A stretch of DNA of 49,562 bases from J051 sp040289295 (GTDB lineage: Bacteria; Armatimonadota; Fimbriimonadia; Fimbriimonadales; ATM1): contig PSLA01000017.1 of assembly GCA_040289295.1 (NCBI GenBank), positions 1 through 49,562 of the forward strand, read 5' to 3'. The notes beneath the pieces were generated by a model. The model did no database searches. It was not told the origin of the DNA and saw only the letters and a program-made list of their open reading frames with translations. The position numbers and the translations under genes are program-made. Within the stretch, counting starts at the first letter, position 1. The number at the start of each line of letters is the position of its first letter. Below, piece by piece: positions 41,593-49,562 of this stretch.

Positions 41593-43092
41593 CTTGCGCC
41601 AGAGACGGTCGCTGTTTATCAGACACGGCGAAAGATAGGCTACCCGCGGACGCCGCCGTATCACCCGGACCACGCCTATCCGGAATACCCATTCGGCGAG
41701 CACGTGAGCAGCGAAGCGAATGCGGCCTACGAGGCGGTTCGCGAGACCCTACGCCTTCTGGGCCTCGATGCGGGGCGTTACGGTACGTCAGATTGGAACC
41801 CGCTTGGCGAGATTCTCCGCCCTGACGACATGGTTGTAATCAAGCCCAACATGGTTCGGAACTTTCACGAGTTTCCCGAGGAGGGGACAGAAGCGTTGAT
41901 AACCCATGGCTCGATCATCCGAGCGATTGTCGACTATGTGTATCTTGCTAAGCGAGGGAAGGGGGGCGTCATCATCGCCGACTCTCCGCAGAACGATGCA
42001 GACTGGCGGGGCCTGTGGAAGGCGTTCGCCTTCGACGAGTTGCTTGCGTTTTATCGTCAGGTCGCCCCGGACTTCGAGGTTAAGGTGTATGACGTAAGGC
42101 AGCAGGCTGTGCGCAAGGAGTTAGGCGTCGTTGTCGAGCGGTACACTTGCCCCGGCGATCCGATGGGATATTCGCTCATAGACTTGGGCGAGCATAGCGA
42201 GTTCGAGACGGTTCGCGAGCGCATAGGGCGACTGTACGGCGCGGAGTACGACGTGTCGGACACCAACCGCCACCACATGCCAGGCAGACATCAGTACCTC
42301 ATCGCCAACACGTTTCTTGCAGCCGACGTCGTCATCAACGTTCCCAAGCTGAAAACACACAAGAAGAGCGGCATCACAGTTTGGATCAAGAGCGTCATCG
42401 GCATCAACGGCGAGAAGAACTGGCTGCCCCACCACACGGAAGGGGTCCCGTCTGAAGGAGGGGACCAGTTTGCCGAAGATACTCTGAAGCGTAAGGCCGA
42501 GCAACGCGTCGTTGCGATCACCAAACGGATGCTGAAGAAGGCTGGACGCTTTGGCGCGCGCGTCGGTGTCGTCTTGAAGCGTGCAGGCATAGCCGTGTTC
42601 GGCGATACCAATCGGGATGCAATTCGGTCGGGTAACTGGTATGGTAACGACACCATTTGGAGGACCGTGTATGACGTTCTGAAGTGCTGGATCTACGCCG
42701 ATAAAAACGGAGTGCTCCAGGACGTTCCGCAGCGAAGGTTTCTTTGCATCGTGGATGGGTTCATCGCCGGGGAAGGCAATGGGCCGCTCGCTCCAAAGGC
42801 GAAAGCGTGCGGCGTTTGCGTCGCCGGAACCGACCCCGTCGCTGTGGACACGACCTGCGCGTCGCTGATGGGCTTCGATGCGGAGAAGATACGCATTCTG
42901 AAGAACGCCCGCTTGTCACGAGGCTTTCCGATCAGCAACATACGCCGAGAAGACATTCGTTGCGTTTCCAACAATGCCGCGTGGAACGGAAATTTGCAGG
43001 AGATGCGAGAGACATTCGACTTCGAACCGCACTTCGGCTGGAAGGGCCACATCGAAAGCCCAAGCCGCCTAGGTCAAACCGAGGGAGCGTGA
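41590..43092 (+). CDS. DUF362 domain-containing protein
   Basis: A 500-residue protein of the DUF362 family. Typical motifs: MVVIKPNMVRNFHE (about 82-95), VVINVPKLKTHKKSGITVWI, GNGPLAPKAKACGVCVAG and DPVAVDTTCASLMGFD. Many DUF362 proteins also carry ferredoxin-type Cys clusters; none is seen here. Their function is largely unknown, but members occur in polysaccharide gene clusters, as here, followed by a GT4 glycosyltransferase and a CapK-like protein. The last four genes to 45570 look like one locus. GTG start. Confidence 0.8.
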   Translation: MLAPETVAVYQTRRKIGYPRTPPYHPDHAYPEYPFGEHVSSEANAAYEAVRETLRLLGLDAGRYGTSDWNPLGEILRPDDMVVIKPNMVRNFHEFPEEGTEALITHGSIIRAIVDYVYLAKRGKGGVIIADSPQNDADWRGLWKAFAFDELLAFYRQVAPDFEVKVYDVRQQAVRKELGVVVERYTCPGDPMGYSLIDLGEHSEFETVRERIGRLYGAEYDVSDTNRHHMPGRHQYLIANTFLAADVVINVPKLKTHKKSGITVWIKSVIGINGEKNWLPHHTEGVPSEGGDQFAEDTLKRKAEQRVVAITKRMLKKAGRFGARVGVVLKRAGIAVFGDTNRDAIRSGNWYGNDTIWRTVYDVLKCWIYADKNGVLQDVPQRRFLCIVDGFIAGEGNGPLAPKAKACGVCVAGTDPVAVDTTCASLMGFDAEKIRILKNARLSRGFPISNIRREDIRCVSNNAAWNGNLQEMRETFDFEPHFGWKGHIESPSRLGQTEGA

Positions 43093-43138
43093 GCGTCTCG
43101 CGAACATCCCTTCCGCTGCCCGCCCGATCCTAAGTGAT

Positions 43139-44236
43139 ATGACGCACCGAAGTAAGTCTCCACCGCTCCAAGTGCTCATGCTCGGCCCGGCCCTGGACGT
43201 GCAGGGCGGGGTCTCCGCCGTCGAGCGGCTCATTGTAGGACACGTCCCCGACGGTGTCCGGATCCGCCTGCTCACTACCAGCGCTCAGACCAGCAACCTG
43301 GGAAAGGTGCTCTACTTCGTGTTGGCTTATTTCCGTTTCCTCTTCGTGCTCCTCACAACGAGGGTTGACGTCGTGCACATGCACTTCTCCGTCCAAGGGA
43401 GCCTATGGCGCAAGTCACTTTGCGTCCCCCTGACTAAGCTGTTCCGGAAGCCGGTCGTTCTTCACGCACACGCCGGTGGCTTTCCAGACTACTTGGCTTC
43501 CGTGCCCGCTTGGCAGCGACGGTGGTTCCTCAAGACTCTTCGGCGAGCAGACACCTTGATCGTTCTGTCGGAAGGCTGGCGGGAGTACTACCTCAAACTA
43601 ACCGGTCTGCCTGCCGAGCAAGTCATCGCGTTACCGAACCCGCTACAACTGCCGGCCGTCCTTCCCGACCGCAGGAATCGCACTACGGTGACGCTGGTGT
43701 TCCTCGGTCGGATGGACGAAAACAAGGGCCCGGCAAGAATCCTGAGTGCAGTTGCCCTACTATCGGGTACACTGCGGCAGAATGTCCGCCTTTTGATGGC
43801 GGGCGATGGCGAAGTGCAGCAAGTGCGCATGGCGGCGGAGTCTCTCGGTCTTCAGTGCCAGGCAGTGATCGAAGATTGGGTCTCACCCGAGCGGCGAGAC
43901 GAAATCCTTGCTGCTGGCGACGTGTTCGTGTTGCCGTCCAAGGCCGAGGGGATGCCAATGAGCCTTCTCGAGGCACTGGCGTGGGGACTACCCGTTGTCA
44001 CGTCGCCGCTCGGCGGCATCCCTGAAGTGGTGCGACACGGGGAGAACGGGTTCTTAGTCTCGCCAACCGACGAGAGGGCTATCAGAGACGCCATCGAGCG
44101 GCTGGTGCAGGACGAGCCGTTACGCCTTCGGATGGGAGCCGCCGCGCGCGCCACTGCAGCACATTTCGACATCGCGCGCTACTGGGCGCGCCTTGAGGAC
44201 ATCTATCTTAAAACGCTCCAACGGCGTAGGGAATGA
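43139..44236 (+). CDS. GT4 family glycosyltransferase
   Basis: A 365-residue GT-B glycosyltransferase. N-terminal domain: LMLGPALDVQGGVSAVERL (glycine-rich loop) and VVLHAHAGGFPDYL. C-terminal nucleotide-sugar domain: LVFLGRMDENKGPARIL, DVFVLPSKAEGMPMSLLEAL (the E-x7-E motif) and GLPVVTSPLGGIPEVVRHGENGF. It would add a sugar to a surface glycan on the cytoplasmic face. The stop overlaps the CapK-like ATG (ATGA). Confidence 0.92.
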   Translation: MTHRSKSPPLQVLMLGPALDVQGGVSAVERLIVGHVPDGVRIRLLTTSAQTSNLGKVLYFVLAYFRFLFVLLTTRVDVVHMHFSVQGSLWRKSLCVPLTKLFRKPVVLHAHAGGFPDYLASVPAWQRRWFLKTLRRADTLIVLSEGWREYYLKLTGLPAEQVIALPNPLQLPAVLPDRRNRTTVTLVFLGRMDENKGPARILSAVALLSGTLRQNVRLLMAGDGEVQQVRMAAESLGLQCQAVIEDWVSPERRDEILAAGDVFVLPSKAEGMPMSLLEALAWGLPVVTSPLGGIPEVVRHGENGFLVSPTDERAIRDAIERLVQDEPLRLRMGAAARATAAHFDIARYWARLEDIYLKTLQRRRE

Positions 44237-45570
44237 AGAATTTTGCAGGCAGGCTAAAGAGAACGGCGATGGGTGACGCCTTGGTTCGGCGGAACCCGTT
44301 GTTCTATGGAAGGATGGCGGCGCTCGTTGAGCGTCTCGACGAAGCCACGCTTGAAGATAGACGCGCTTTCGCGGGGCGTCGTCTTCGCGCGATCTTGAAC
44401 GTCGCGGGAAGGACTCGTTACGGACGGCCCTATGCTGGCAAAGGGATCACGGAGTGGCCGTTCCTGGAGCGGGAGTTGGTGCGCGACCAGCCGAAGTCGT
44501 TTATCTGCGGGCCGACGTGGTTGGGCTTCTCAGCGGCGACAACCGGAACGTCCGGAACCCCGCTCAGGTTGTGGCGCTCTCTGCAAAACGTCGTAAACGA
44601 GCAGGTTCGGCTTGATGAGTTATTCCGGCGGTGCGGCATAGACCCAATAACCGCACGTGTCGCTGTACTTCGGGGCGACGACATCAAGGACCCAAGCGAC
44701 CGCGATCCTCCGTTTTGGCAGGAAGCTAACGCGGGCAAGAGGCTTATCTTCTCATCCAACCATCTGAACCGACAAACGATTCCTCACTTTTGGGAGGCGC
44801 TAAGGCGGTACGCGCCCGACTGCCTCGCGGCCTATCCCAGCGTGCTGGAATCGCTGTGCGAGTTGTTGCGGAGCGCTGGTCTTCCGCTGAGGATCCCACT
44901 GGTGGTCACTTCCTCGGAGGTGCTATCAGCGACAACCTGGCGCCTCGCGAATGAGGTACTTGGGGCGCGGGTGGTGGACTATTATGGGCAGGCAGAACGA
45001 GTGGCATTTGCTGTTGCATTCGAGCCAAATGTCTATCACTTTATGCCCACCTACGCTTATGTGGAATTGCTACCTGCGGGCGAAGACGGGGACTACAGAC
45101 TGTACGAAATCGTCGGGACTAATCTTTGGAACTCGAAGATGCCTCTGGTTCGATATCGAACTGGCGATCTCGTACGATTGCCAAAGGCGCTGCTGCCGGG
45201 AGAGTTGGAGGCCATCCGCTACGGTTGCGCGCCTTTCTCTGGAGTGCTCGGGCGCTCGGGTGACTACTTGGTCGGCCCCCACGGCGCGCGCATTACTGGA
45301 ATTGACCACATCCCGCGGGGCGTCGAAAATATCATTCGCTCCCAAGTGATTCAAGAGACCCTAACGAGGGTGAAGATTCTGGTTGTGCCAAAGCCGGAGT
45401 TTTCCGACGCAGAAGTTGAGCAGCTTCTGGCAAATGCGGCGTCGAAGCTGCCGCCAGAGATGGAGGTTGCTGTCGAGGTGGTCGACCAACTGGAGCGAGG
45501 GAAGCAAGGCAAGGTACCGTTCGTCATCCGCCGCGTCGAGGTCAACCATCCCACTCCACTGGTGCAGTGA
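44233..45570 (+). CDS. CapK/PaaK-like adenylate-forming enzyme
   Basis: A 445-residue relative of phenylacetate-CoA ligase in the CapK group found in capsule loci. Motifs: the phosphate loop SAATTGTSGTPLRLWRS (about 97-113), AYPSVLESLCELL, VDYYGQAERVAFA, LYEIVGTNLWNSKMPLVRYR, and a C-terminal RVEVNHP with the basic tail GKQGKVPFVIRR. It is translationally coupled to the GT4 gene (ATGA). The acid substrate is unknown; CapK proteins may modify polysaccharides or activate acyl groups for them. Confidence 0.88.
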   Translation: MKNFAGRLKRTAMGDALVRRNPLFYGRMAALVERLDEATLEDRRAFAGRRLRAILNVAGRTRYGRPYAGKGITEWPFLERELVRDQPKSFICGPTWLGFSAATTGTSGTPLRLWRSLQNVVNEQVRLDELFRRCGIDPITARVAVLRGDDIKDPSDRDPPFWQEANAGKRLIFSSNHLNRQTIPHFWEALRRYAPDCLAAYPSVLESLCELLRSAGLPLRIPLVVTSSEVLSATTWRLANEVLGARVVDYYGQAERVAFAVAFEPNVYHFMPTYAYVELLPAGEDGDYRLYEIVGTNLWNSKMPLVRYRTGDLVRLPKALLPGELEAIRYGCAPFSGVLGRSGDYLVGPHGARITGIDHIPRGVENIIRSQVIQETLTRVKILVVPKPEFSDAEVEQLLANAASKLPPEMEVAVEVVDQLERGKQGKVPFVIRRVEVNHPTPLVQ

Positions 45571-45575
45571 TGCGA

Positions 45576-45591
45576 TAGAATCATCTGCGTG
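45576..45591 (+). promoter_or_regulatory. Putative leaderless promoter of the DinB gene
   Basis: TAGAAT at 45576-45581, seven bases before the GTG at 45589; no ribosome-binding site. Confidence 0.45.
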
Positions 45592-46086
45592 ACTGAGTTC
45601 GGAGAAGTCTGGCTGTTCACCCGTGAGCGCCTCGCAGGTGCGTGGGAAGACTTACGTGAACAGCAACTGCACTGGACGCCGTGGCCAGGTGCGCACAGCA
45701 TCGCCAAGATCCTGGCGCACGTCGCAGGTGCCGAGCACTACCTGGGCTCGCGCATTTTAGGAATTGAACCGGGCGGCAACGACGAGGACGCACGCCTTGA
45801 TCGAGCGGTCATCGCATCGTTCATTGAGGAGGACGAACCTTTCCCCTACGCGGAGGAGGAACTCACGCACTCGTTCGTCTCGTCTTTGCTTGAGCGTTCC
45901 GGCGCAATCGCCAAGCGTGCCGTGTCGCACCCAAGCGAGGAGCAGTTGCAGCGTCAGTTCCGTGCTCCGCTTGGTAATAGCATCACGGGAAGGCAGGCAC
46001 TATGGCGCATGGCGCAGCACGCGGGTTACCACACGGGGCAGATCTGGACGTACCGACAACACCCGGAGTTCCCGCGGGGCGAGTGA
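45589..46086 (+). CDS. DinB family protein
   Basis: A 165-residue four-helix-bundle protein of the DinB/YfiT superfamily, whose members are usually metal-binding, thiol-dependent transferases or of unknown role. Metal-binding His candidates are in SIAKILAHVAGAEHYLG (helix 2) and in RMAQHAGYHTGQIWTYR (helix 4). GTG start with a TAGAAT box and no Shine-Dalgarno sequence. It converges on the metalloprotease gene, six bases apart. Confidence 0.85.
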   Translation: MTEFGEVWLFTRERLAGAWEDLREQQLHWTPWPGAHSIAKILAHVAGAEHYLGSRILGIEPGGNDEDARLDRAVIASFIEEDEPFPYAEEELTHSFVSSLLERSGAIAKRAVSHPSEEQLQRQFRAPLGNSITGRQALWRMAQHAGYHTGQIWTYRQHPEFPRGE

Positions 46087-46092
46087 AGGTCG

Positions 46093-46833
46093 CTACGACG
46101 GGAAGATGAAAACCACGGGACGCCTGTACGCAGGATCTTCTACAATCGGCGATGGCGACAAGCGTGTCAAACGTGACACCTCGGTGTTCAGCTGTAGAAT
46201 CGCTTGCATGTGTCGCTCCTCGAGCCGCGCGTCGTTGGAGCCGCCGAGGAGGATCGGGCCCATCACATCCCGAGGGTCGCTCACATCGCGCAGCCCCATG
46301 AAGTGACCCACCTCGTGGAGGATCGTCTTCCGAATGGCGCTTTCGCTGAGGCGACATCCGAAGGGTGACCGCGTGGCAATTTCGATTGTCGTCCGAACGG
46401 AGAGCGCACCGTCGGCAGTGACCGTCCGATGCGACGTCGTTTTGCCCGCAATTGGGCCGCGCACACCCTGCACCCGTTTACGGAACACAATCGTTAGATG
46501 TGGCTCCAAGCACGCCGATTCCGTGAGCACGAACGAGACGTTTGCCGCTTCCCACTCGGCGAGTGCGTCCTCGAGCAAGGCGTTGAATTCTTCTCCGCCC
46601 ATCCGATCCTCATGGACGACACGGACTCTGACAGTCTGCGGCGTGGCGACGAGCAGAGCCAGACGCGCCGCCTTGGCGGAATCGCCGCGTGCCTCGGCCT
46701 CCCACGCGGCCACCAGCGACTCGCGCGCCGTCGCGTCAAGCATTCCAAGGCTGACCGACGACGCCGTCCCAGACGCGTACGCAGCCGCCGTCCCAACGGA
46801 CAAAAGTAAAAGAATGCCCCCAAATCTTTTCAT
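46093..46833 (-). CDS. Exported matrixin-like zinc metalloprotease
   Basis: A 246-residue exported protein with signal peptide (ILLLLSVGTAAAYASG). The catalytic zinc motif is LHEVGHFMGLRD, of the HExxHxxGxxD metzincin type, followed by the Met turn VMGP. The region before it (FNALLEDALAEWEAANVSFV) matches the matrixin/astacin fold where the enzyme domain begins. It would act outside the cytoplasm; substrates unknown. The ATG at 46833 is preceded by a GAAGG site; the frame extends to 46863. GalT lies upstream, with a 128-bp gap that holds no gene. Confidence 0.82.
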   Translation of the reverse strand: MKRFGGILLLLSVGTAAAYASGTASSVSLGMLDATARESLVAAWEAEARGDSAKAARLALLVATPQTVRVRVVHEDRMGGEEFNALLEDALAEWEAANVSFVLTESACLEPHLTIVFRKRVQGVRGPIAGKTTSHRTVTADGALSVRTTIEIATRSPFGCRLSESAIRKTILHEVGHFMGLRDVSDPRDVMGPILLGGSNDARLEERHMQAILQLNTEVSRLTRLSPSPIVEDPAYRRPVVFIFPS

Positions 46834-46961
46834 AAAACAGCCCTTCTGCGGCGACTGGAACACCGACCCACAACCCTGGCGCAGCCACCGTTGATATTGG
46901 CGCCCAAGGGGTTCTTCCAGAGGGAGGCGGGGACGAACCAGGTAAGAAGATCAGGTTGCGA

Positions 46962-47903
46962 TTACTCGTGAGGGGCCGCGCGCAGTTCGGCGGCAGTTTC
47001 CTCGGGCAGCGTATCGTTGATAAACACTCCACATCCCGCCTCGCTACCTGCGAGGTATTTCAGCTTGTTAGCCGTCCGATAGGGAGGGATAATTTCGACC
47101 GTGAGCGTGGACCACGGCGCCTTGTGCTGGTACAGGCTCAGGATGTACGGCATTGAGAACCCGAACAACGCGTCGAGTTTTCGTGACGCGACCCGGAGCG
47201 CCTCGGCCAGGTCGTTGAGTTGGCTGTCGATTGCCTCGGCAAGGTTCGCCACTGGGCGCTCCGGGAGAACGTGAATCTCGTAGGGATAGCGCGCAAAGAA
47301 CGGCACGACTAACAGCCACTCTTCGTTCCTCCATACCACCCTTTTGCCGTCCTCTGTTTCGAACCGAAGCCACTCGCGCACGATTTCAGGGTTCTTCCGC
47401 ATCACCTCATGGCGTCTCTGGATCAGTTGCGGCACGAATGGGAAGGCGTAGATTTGGCCGTGGGGGTGCGTGAGCGTTACGCCAACCTCCTTGCCCTTGT
47501 TTTCGAAGATGTAGACGTACTCCACCTCGGGCAGCGAGCTCAACTCGGCGTAGCGATCCGCCCAAACGCGCACCAACTTGCGCAGATGTCGTACGCTCAG
47601 GTCGGAGAGGGTGGCGTCGTGTTGTGGCGTGTAGAGCACCACCTCGCACTTGCCTGCCGAAGGACGGACTTTCGAGATTGCGCTGCCCTCCACGGTCGGC
47701 GTCGGCGGTGGAGTGCACAGTGAAGGGAAGCGATTCTCGATAACAGCTAATTCGTAGTCCGCAACTGGTACTTCGGCGTTTGGATCGTTGGGACGAGGGC
47801 AAAAGGGGCACTGGTCCTCAGAGGGCAGGAAGGTCCGCTCCTGGCGATGTGTGGCGGTTATCACCCATTCTTGCAGAAACGGATGGTGTCGAAGCTCGGA
47901 CAC
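46962..47903 (-). CDS. galT: Galactose-1-phosphate uridylyltransferase
   Basis: GalT (313 residues) swaps UMP between UDP-glucose and galactose 1-phosphate in the Leloir pathway. Motifs: SELRHHPFLQEWVIT at the start, the zinc CPFCP pair (DQCPFCPRPND), and the nucleophile HPHGQ in VTLTHPHGQIYAFPF, then LSLYQHKAPW. I chose the GTG at 47903, sharing one base with the leuD stop (TAGTG), because the family begins with S-E-L-R-H; the frame continues to 47927. Coupling to leuD is unexpected because the two act in unrelated pathways. Confidence 0.92.
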   Translation of the reverse strand: MSELRHHPFLQEWVITATHRQERTFLPSEDQCPFCPRPNDPNAEVPVADYELAVIENRFPSLCTPPPTPTVEGSAISKVRPSAGKCEVVLYTPQHDATLSDLSVRHLRKLVRVWADRYAELSSLPEVEYVYIFENKGKEVGVTLTHPHGQIYAFPFVPQLIQRRHEVMRKNPEIVREWLRFETEDGKRVVWRNEEWLLVVPFFARYPYEIHVLPERPVANLAEAIDSQLNDLAEALRVASRKLDALFGFSMPYILSLYQHKAPWSTLTVEIIPPYRTANKLKYLAGSEAGCGVFINDTLPEETAAELRAAPHE

Positions 47904-48499
47904 TATTTGGCGCTTGGCGGTACCCACGGACCGCGGTCGGTCTCATAGCGGGTGATTGCGTCTTCGTGCAGGAGCGTGGTGCCGATCAGGTCCAGCCCCT
48001 TCAGCAGAGCCTCCTTCGTCGCTTCATTGATTTCGAATTGCGCGCTCCAGTCGCCGAGGTGGACGGTCTGCGAGGGCAGGTCAATCTCGGCAGTCGCTCC
48101 GCTGCCCGCCTCGACGAACCTGCAGTGGTGCTGCTCGGGCAGTTCGATCAGCAGCAGACCGTTGTTGACGGCGTTCTGTCTAAAAATATCGCTGAAACCT
48201 GTTGTTTGAACGGTCCGGCGTCCGATGACCGCTTTGAAACCCGCTTGTTGAATCGCCCACACCGCGTGCTCCCGGCTGCTGCCACAGCCGAAGTTGCTGC
48301 CAACGACGAGGATACTTGCCCCTTGCGCCTCCGGTTGGTCGAGGGAGAAGCTTTCGCTTCGGACATCCTTGAAAAGCAGCTCGCCGTATCCGGAGCGCGT
48401 GACGAGGGTGAGGAATCGCGCGGGGATGATGCGGTCGGTGTCTACGTCGTCTTCGTTGAGAACGGCGATGCGACCCGTGTGAGAAACGAACGGCTCCAT
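47903..48499 (-). CDS. leuD: 3-isopropylmalate dehydratase small subunit
   Basis: LeuD (198 residues) is the swivel-domain subunit of isopropylmalate isomerase in leucine synthesis. Motifs: DVDTDRIIPARFL, the family signature VVGSNFGCGSSREHAVWAI, and NAVNNGLLLIELPE. LeuC, leuA and leuB are not in the window. ATG at 48499 is the start. It carries the best leaderless promoter in the window. Confidence 0.93.
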   Translation of the reverse strand: MEPFVSHTGRIAVLNEDDVDTDRIIPARFLTLVTRSGYGELLFKDVRSESFSLDQPEAQGASILVVGSNFGCGSSREHAVWAIQQAGFKAVIGRRTVQTTGFSDIFRQNAVNNGLLLIELPEQHHCRFVEAGSGATAEIDLPSQTVHLGDWSAQFEINEATKEALLKGLDLIGTTLLHEDAITRYETDRGPWVPPSAK

Positions 48500-48506
48500 G
48501 GCGGGT

Positions 48507-48534
48507 AGTTTACTCGGCAAGCGTTACGACTCAA
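48507..48534 (-). promoter_or_regulatory. leuD promoter, leaderless
   Basis: On the minus strand: TTGAGT (48534-48529), 16-base spacer, TAAACT (48512-48507), seven bases, ATG at 48499. No ribosome-binding site. Confidence 0.65.
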
Positions 48535-48537
48535 ATG

Positions 48538-48561
48538 CTTGTCGCCCTTCCGGGCGACAAG
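48538..48561 (-). terminator. Perfect hairpin after the glycosyltransferase gene
   Basis: A 10-bp perfect stem (cttgtcgccc / gggcgacaag), tetraloop ttcc. It lies between the end of the small glycosyltransferase and the leuD promoter; no T-run of five is present. Confidence 0.5.
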
Positions 48562-48593
48562 GCTACTTCGGTCGGACGGCTGCGTCGGTCAGA

Positions 48594-49349
48594 CTATTGC
48601 CACCACTGGCGGACCTCCCGTTCCAAGAACCTCCAATACGAGAACAAACGGAGAGGCTTCTGGAAGGCAAGTAAGTACAAATTCGACCAGCGATTCAACA
48701 GCTGGTGCTGTTTCGGTTTACCGTGGAACACAATCATGAGCGCTTGTTCAATGGCGTCTCGCGCTGCGCTGGGGTCGGCAGCATGCCGTTTGCGAAGAGC
48801 CTTGTAGGAGAGGAACCACTCATCCGGCCAAAATGAGATATGCGCCTCGATGCGTCTACTTCGCACGTACTCATCAATGTAGTCTTGGTCACCGTATTTG
48901 CGTCCTAGGTTCTCTAAGTTCTCAAATCCCTCTCCCTTCGCAAAGGCCTCCCATATGCCGTGGGTGATGTCGTCCGGGCGAACGAGCATCGCGGTTGAGC
49001 CAAACGTATCATAGTGGAAGTCGCGCATGCCGATGATGGAGGCATCTTTGGACGCCGTCGCGAAGTCGCACAGCGGCCCAAGATCCCTGACGATGACGTT
49101 GTCCAGATCAAGAAACAGGAATTCTTCGTTCAACACATTCTTGTCGAAGAGTCTGAGTTTTGTCCACCAACCTTCGAGGTTCCATGTCGTGCAGTCTCTT
49201 TGTTCGATAGCAGGGTTCAAATCTCGTCTTCGATCTGTGAAACATGTGAAGCTGAATTCTCTCGGCAGGTGGCGTAGGCACATGTTATACAATCTTTGTA
49301 CGTAAACATCATCGTACTTCGTTCCTACGTTAATGCATGCGACACGCAT
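48594..49349 (-). CDS. Small GT-A-type glycosyltransferase-like protein
   Basis: A 251-residue protein with a GT-A plan: N-terminal strand MRVACINVGTKYDD, metal-binding DxD-like DLDN in FLFLDLDNVIVRDL (about residues 89-102), and Trp/Tyr-rich parts typical of nucleotide-sugar transferases (SFWPDEWFLSYK). It resembles family 8-like or uncharacterised transferases; acceptor unknown. ATG at 49349 is chosen because it has a TACAAT box six bases upstream; the frame is open further. Confidence 0.65.
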   Translation of the reverse strand: MRVACINVGTKYDDVYVQRLYNMCLRHLPREFSFTCFTDRRRDLNPAIEQRDCTTWNLEGWWTKLRLFDKNVLNEEFLFLDLDNVIVRDLGPLCDFATASKDASIIGMRDFHYDTFGSTAMLVRPDDITHGIWEAFAKGEGFENLENLGRKYGDQDYIDEYVRSRRIEAHISFWPDEWFLSYKALRKRHAADPSAARDAIEQALMIVFHGKPKQHQLLNRWSNLYLLAFQKPLRLFSYWRFLEREVRQWWQ

Positions 49350-49355
49350 GCGCCG

Positions 49356-49385
49356 ATTGTAGCACGCCAGCACTAGTCCTTGCAA
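49356..49385 (-). promoter_or_regulatory. Leaderless promoter of the small glycosyltransferase gene
   Basis: On the minus strand: TTGCAA (49385-49380), 18-base spacer, TACAAT (49361-49356), six bases, ATG at 49349. Confidence 0.55.
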
Positions 49386-49562
49386 TCATGGCAACTGTTT
49401 TGCATATACGAACCGATGACGACGAAATGCAGAGGGTTGGTCCGCTGCTTCTCCGGTCGGATTCGTCTGTTGTTGGTGCGTGTGGTTCGGCTCAGATAAT
49501 CGGCCGCTCCGGTGTCTACCAGAGACAACGACCGGGGCGGGAGCCTCAGGCGCCGAGGCGAA
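49386..49562. other. Window edge: possible partial genes, undecided
   Basis: Two long partial frames run off the edge: plus strand from an ATG at 49388, and minus strand ending at a stop near 49373-49375. Neither has a family I can recognise. Confidence 0.3.

Noticed and set aside
1..49562. CRISPR arrays or insertion sequences
   Set aside because: No regularly spaced repeats, cas genes or transposase-like genes were seen.

Overview
The window is GC-rich (roughly 60 % by eye) bacterial chromosome with densely packed genes on both strands. A short PEP-CTERM tail (VPEPG, hydrophobic stretch, RRRRK), many secreted beta-rich proteins of unknown function, an unusual genome-wide mixture of housekeeping genes, and a rpoBC cluster separated from rplJL suggest a Gram-negative-like member of a lesser-studied phylum. 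Armatimonadota (Fimbriimonadia-like) is my best guess; this is inference from protein style, not a database result. Three runs of N (10, 27 and 10 bases) are assembly gaps that break the apparent reading frame of two genes.

Layout. 1-2.6 kb: a DprE1/DprE2-like oxidase and reductase pair (minus) and a divergent dodecin. 2.6-3.5 kb: pdxS. 3.6-6.8 kb: PEP-CTERM protein, terminator, sugar-1-phosphate nucleotidyltransferase and DegT-type aminotransferase. 6.8-15.9 kb: cyclophilin, carAB, VanZ-like protein, then a secreted protein, a GT39-like membrane glycosyltransferase and a Xer recombinase. 15.9-16.9 kb: rplL and rplJ (minus) with an L10-leader-like hairpin. 17.1-21.6 kb: a Cys-less anti-sigma-like membrane protein and an 1158-residue repeat/beta-barrel-like protein. 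21.6-24.3 kb: unknown secreted protein and glnA, with a structured glnA leader. 24.3-30.5 kb: TPR protein, three related secreted proteins, ligA and an OGG1-type glycosylase. 30.6-39.3 kb: rpoC and rpoB (minus). 39.4-46.1 kb: SpoIID-like protein, proline dehydrogenase, DUF362 protein, GT4 glycosyltransferase, CapK-like adenylate-forming enzyme, DinB. 46.1-49.4 kb (minus): matrixin-like metalloprotease, galT, leuD, a small glycosyltransferase.

Themes. Many genes serve surface polysaccharide and envelope work (DprE1/E2 pair, nucleotidyltransferase, aminotransferase, GT39, GT4, CapK, GalT, VanZ, SpoIID). The rest is core metabolism and information processing.

Most notable signals: (1) a palindromic element of the form CCCTCACCCC...CCCTCTCCC/GGGAGAGGG present three times, each time inside coding sequence, including in-frame in rpoC; (2) at least nine genes whose only visible initiation signal is a TANNNT-like -10 box 6-10 nt before the start codon, implying widespread leaderless transcripts; (3) a strong glnA promoter with a ~160-nt leader holding a perfect hairpin and a competing third arm; (4) an uncharacterised barrel-like protein with a recurring D-L-x3-E-R-x4-K-E-R-G segment; (5) a RpoB rifampicin pocket with natural substitutions. 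No CRISPR array, insertion sequence, rRNA or tRNA was recognised.
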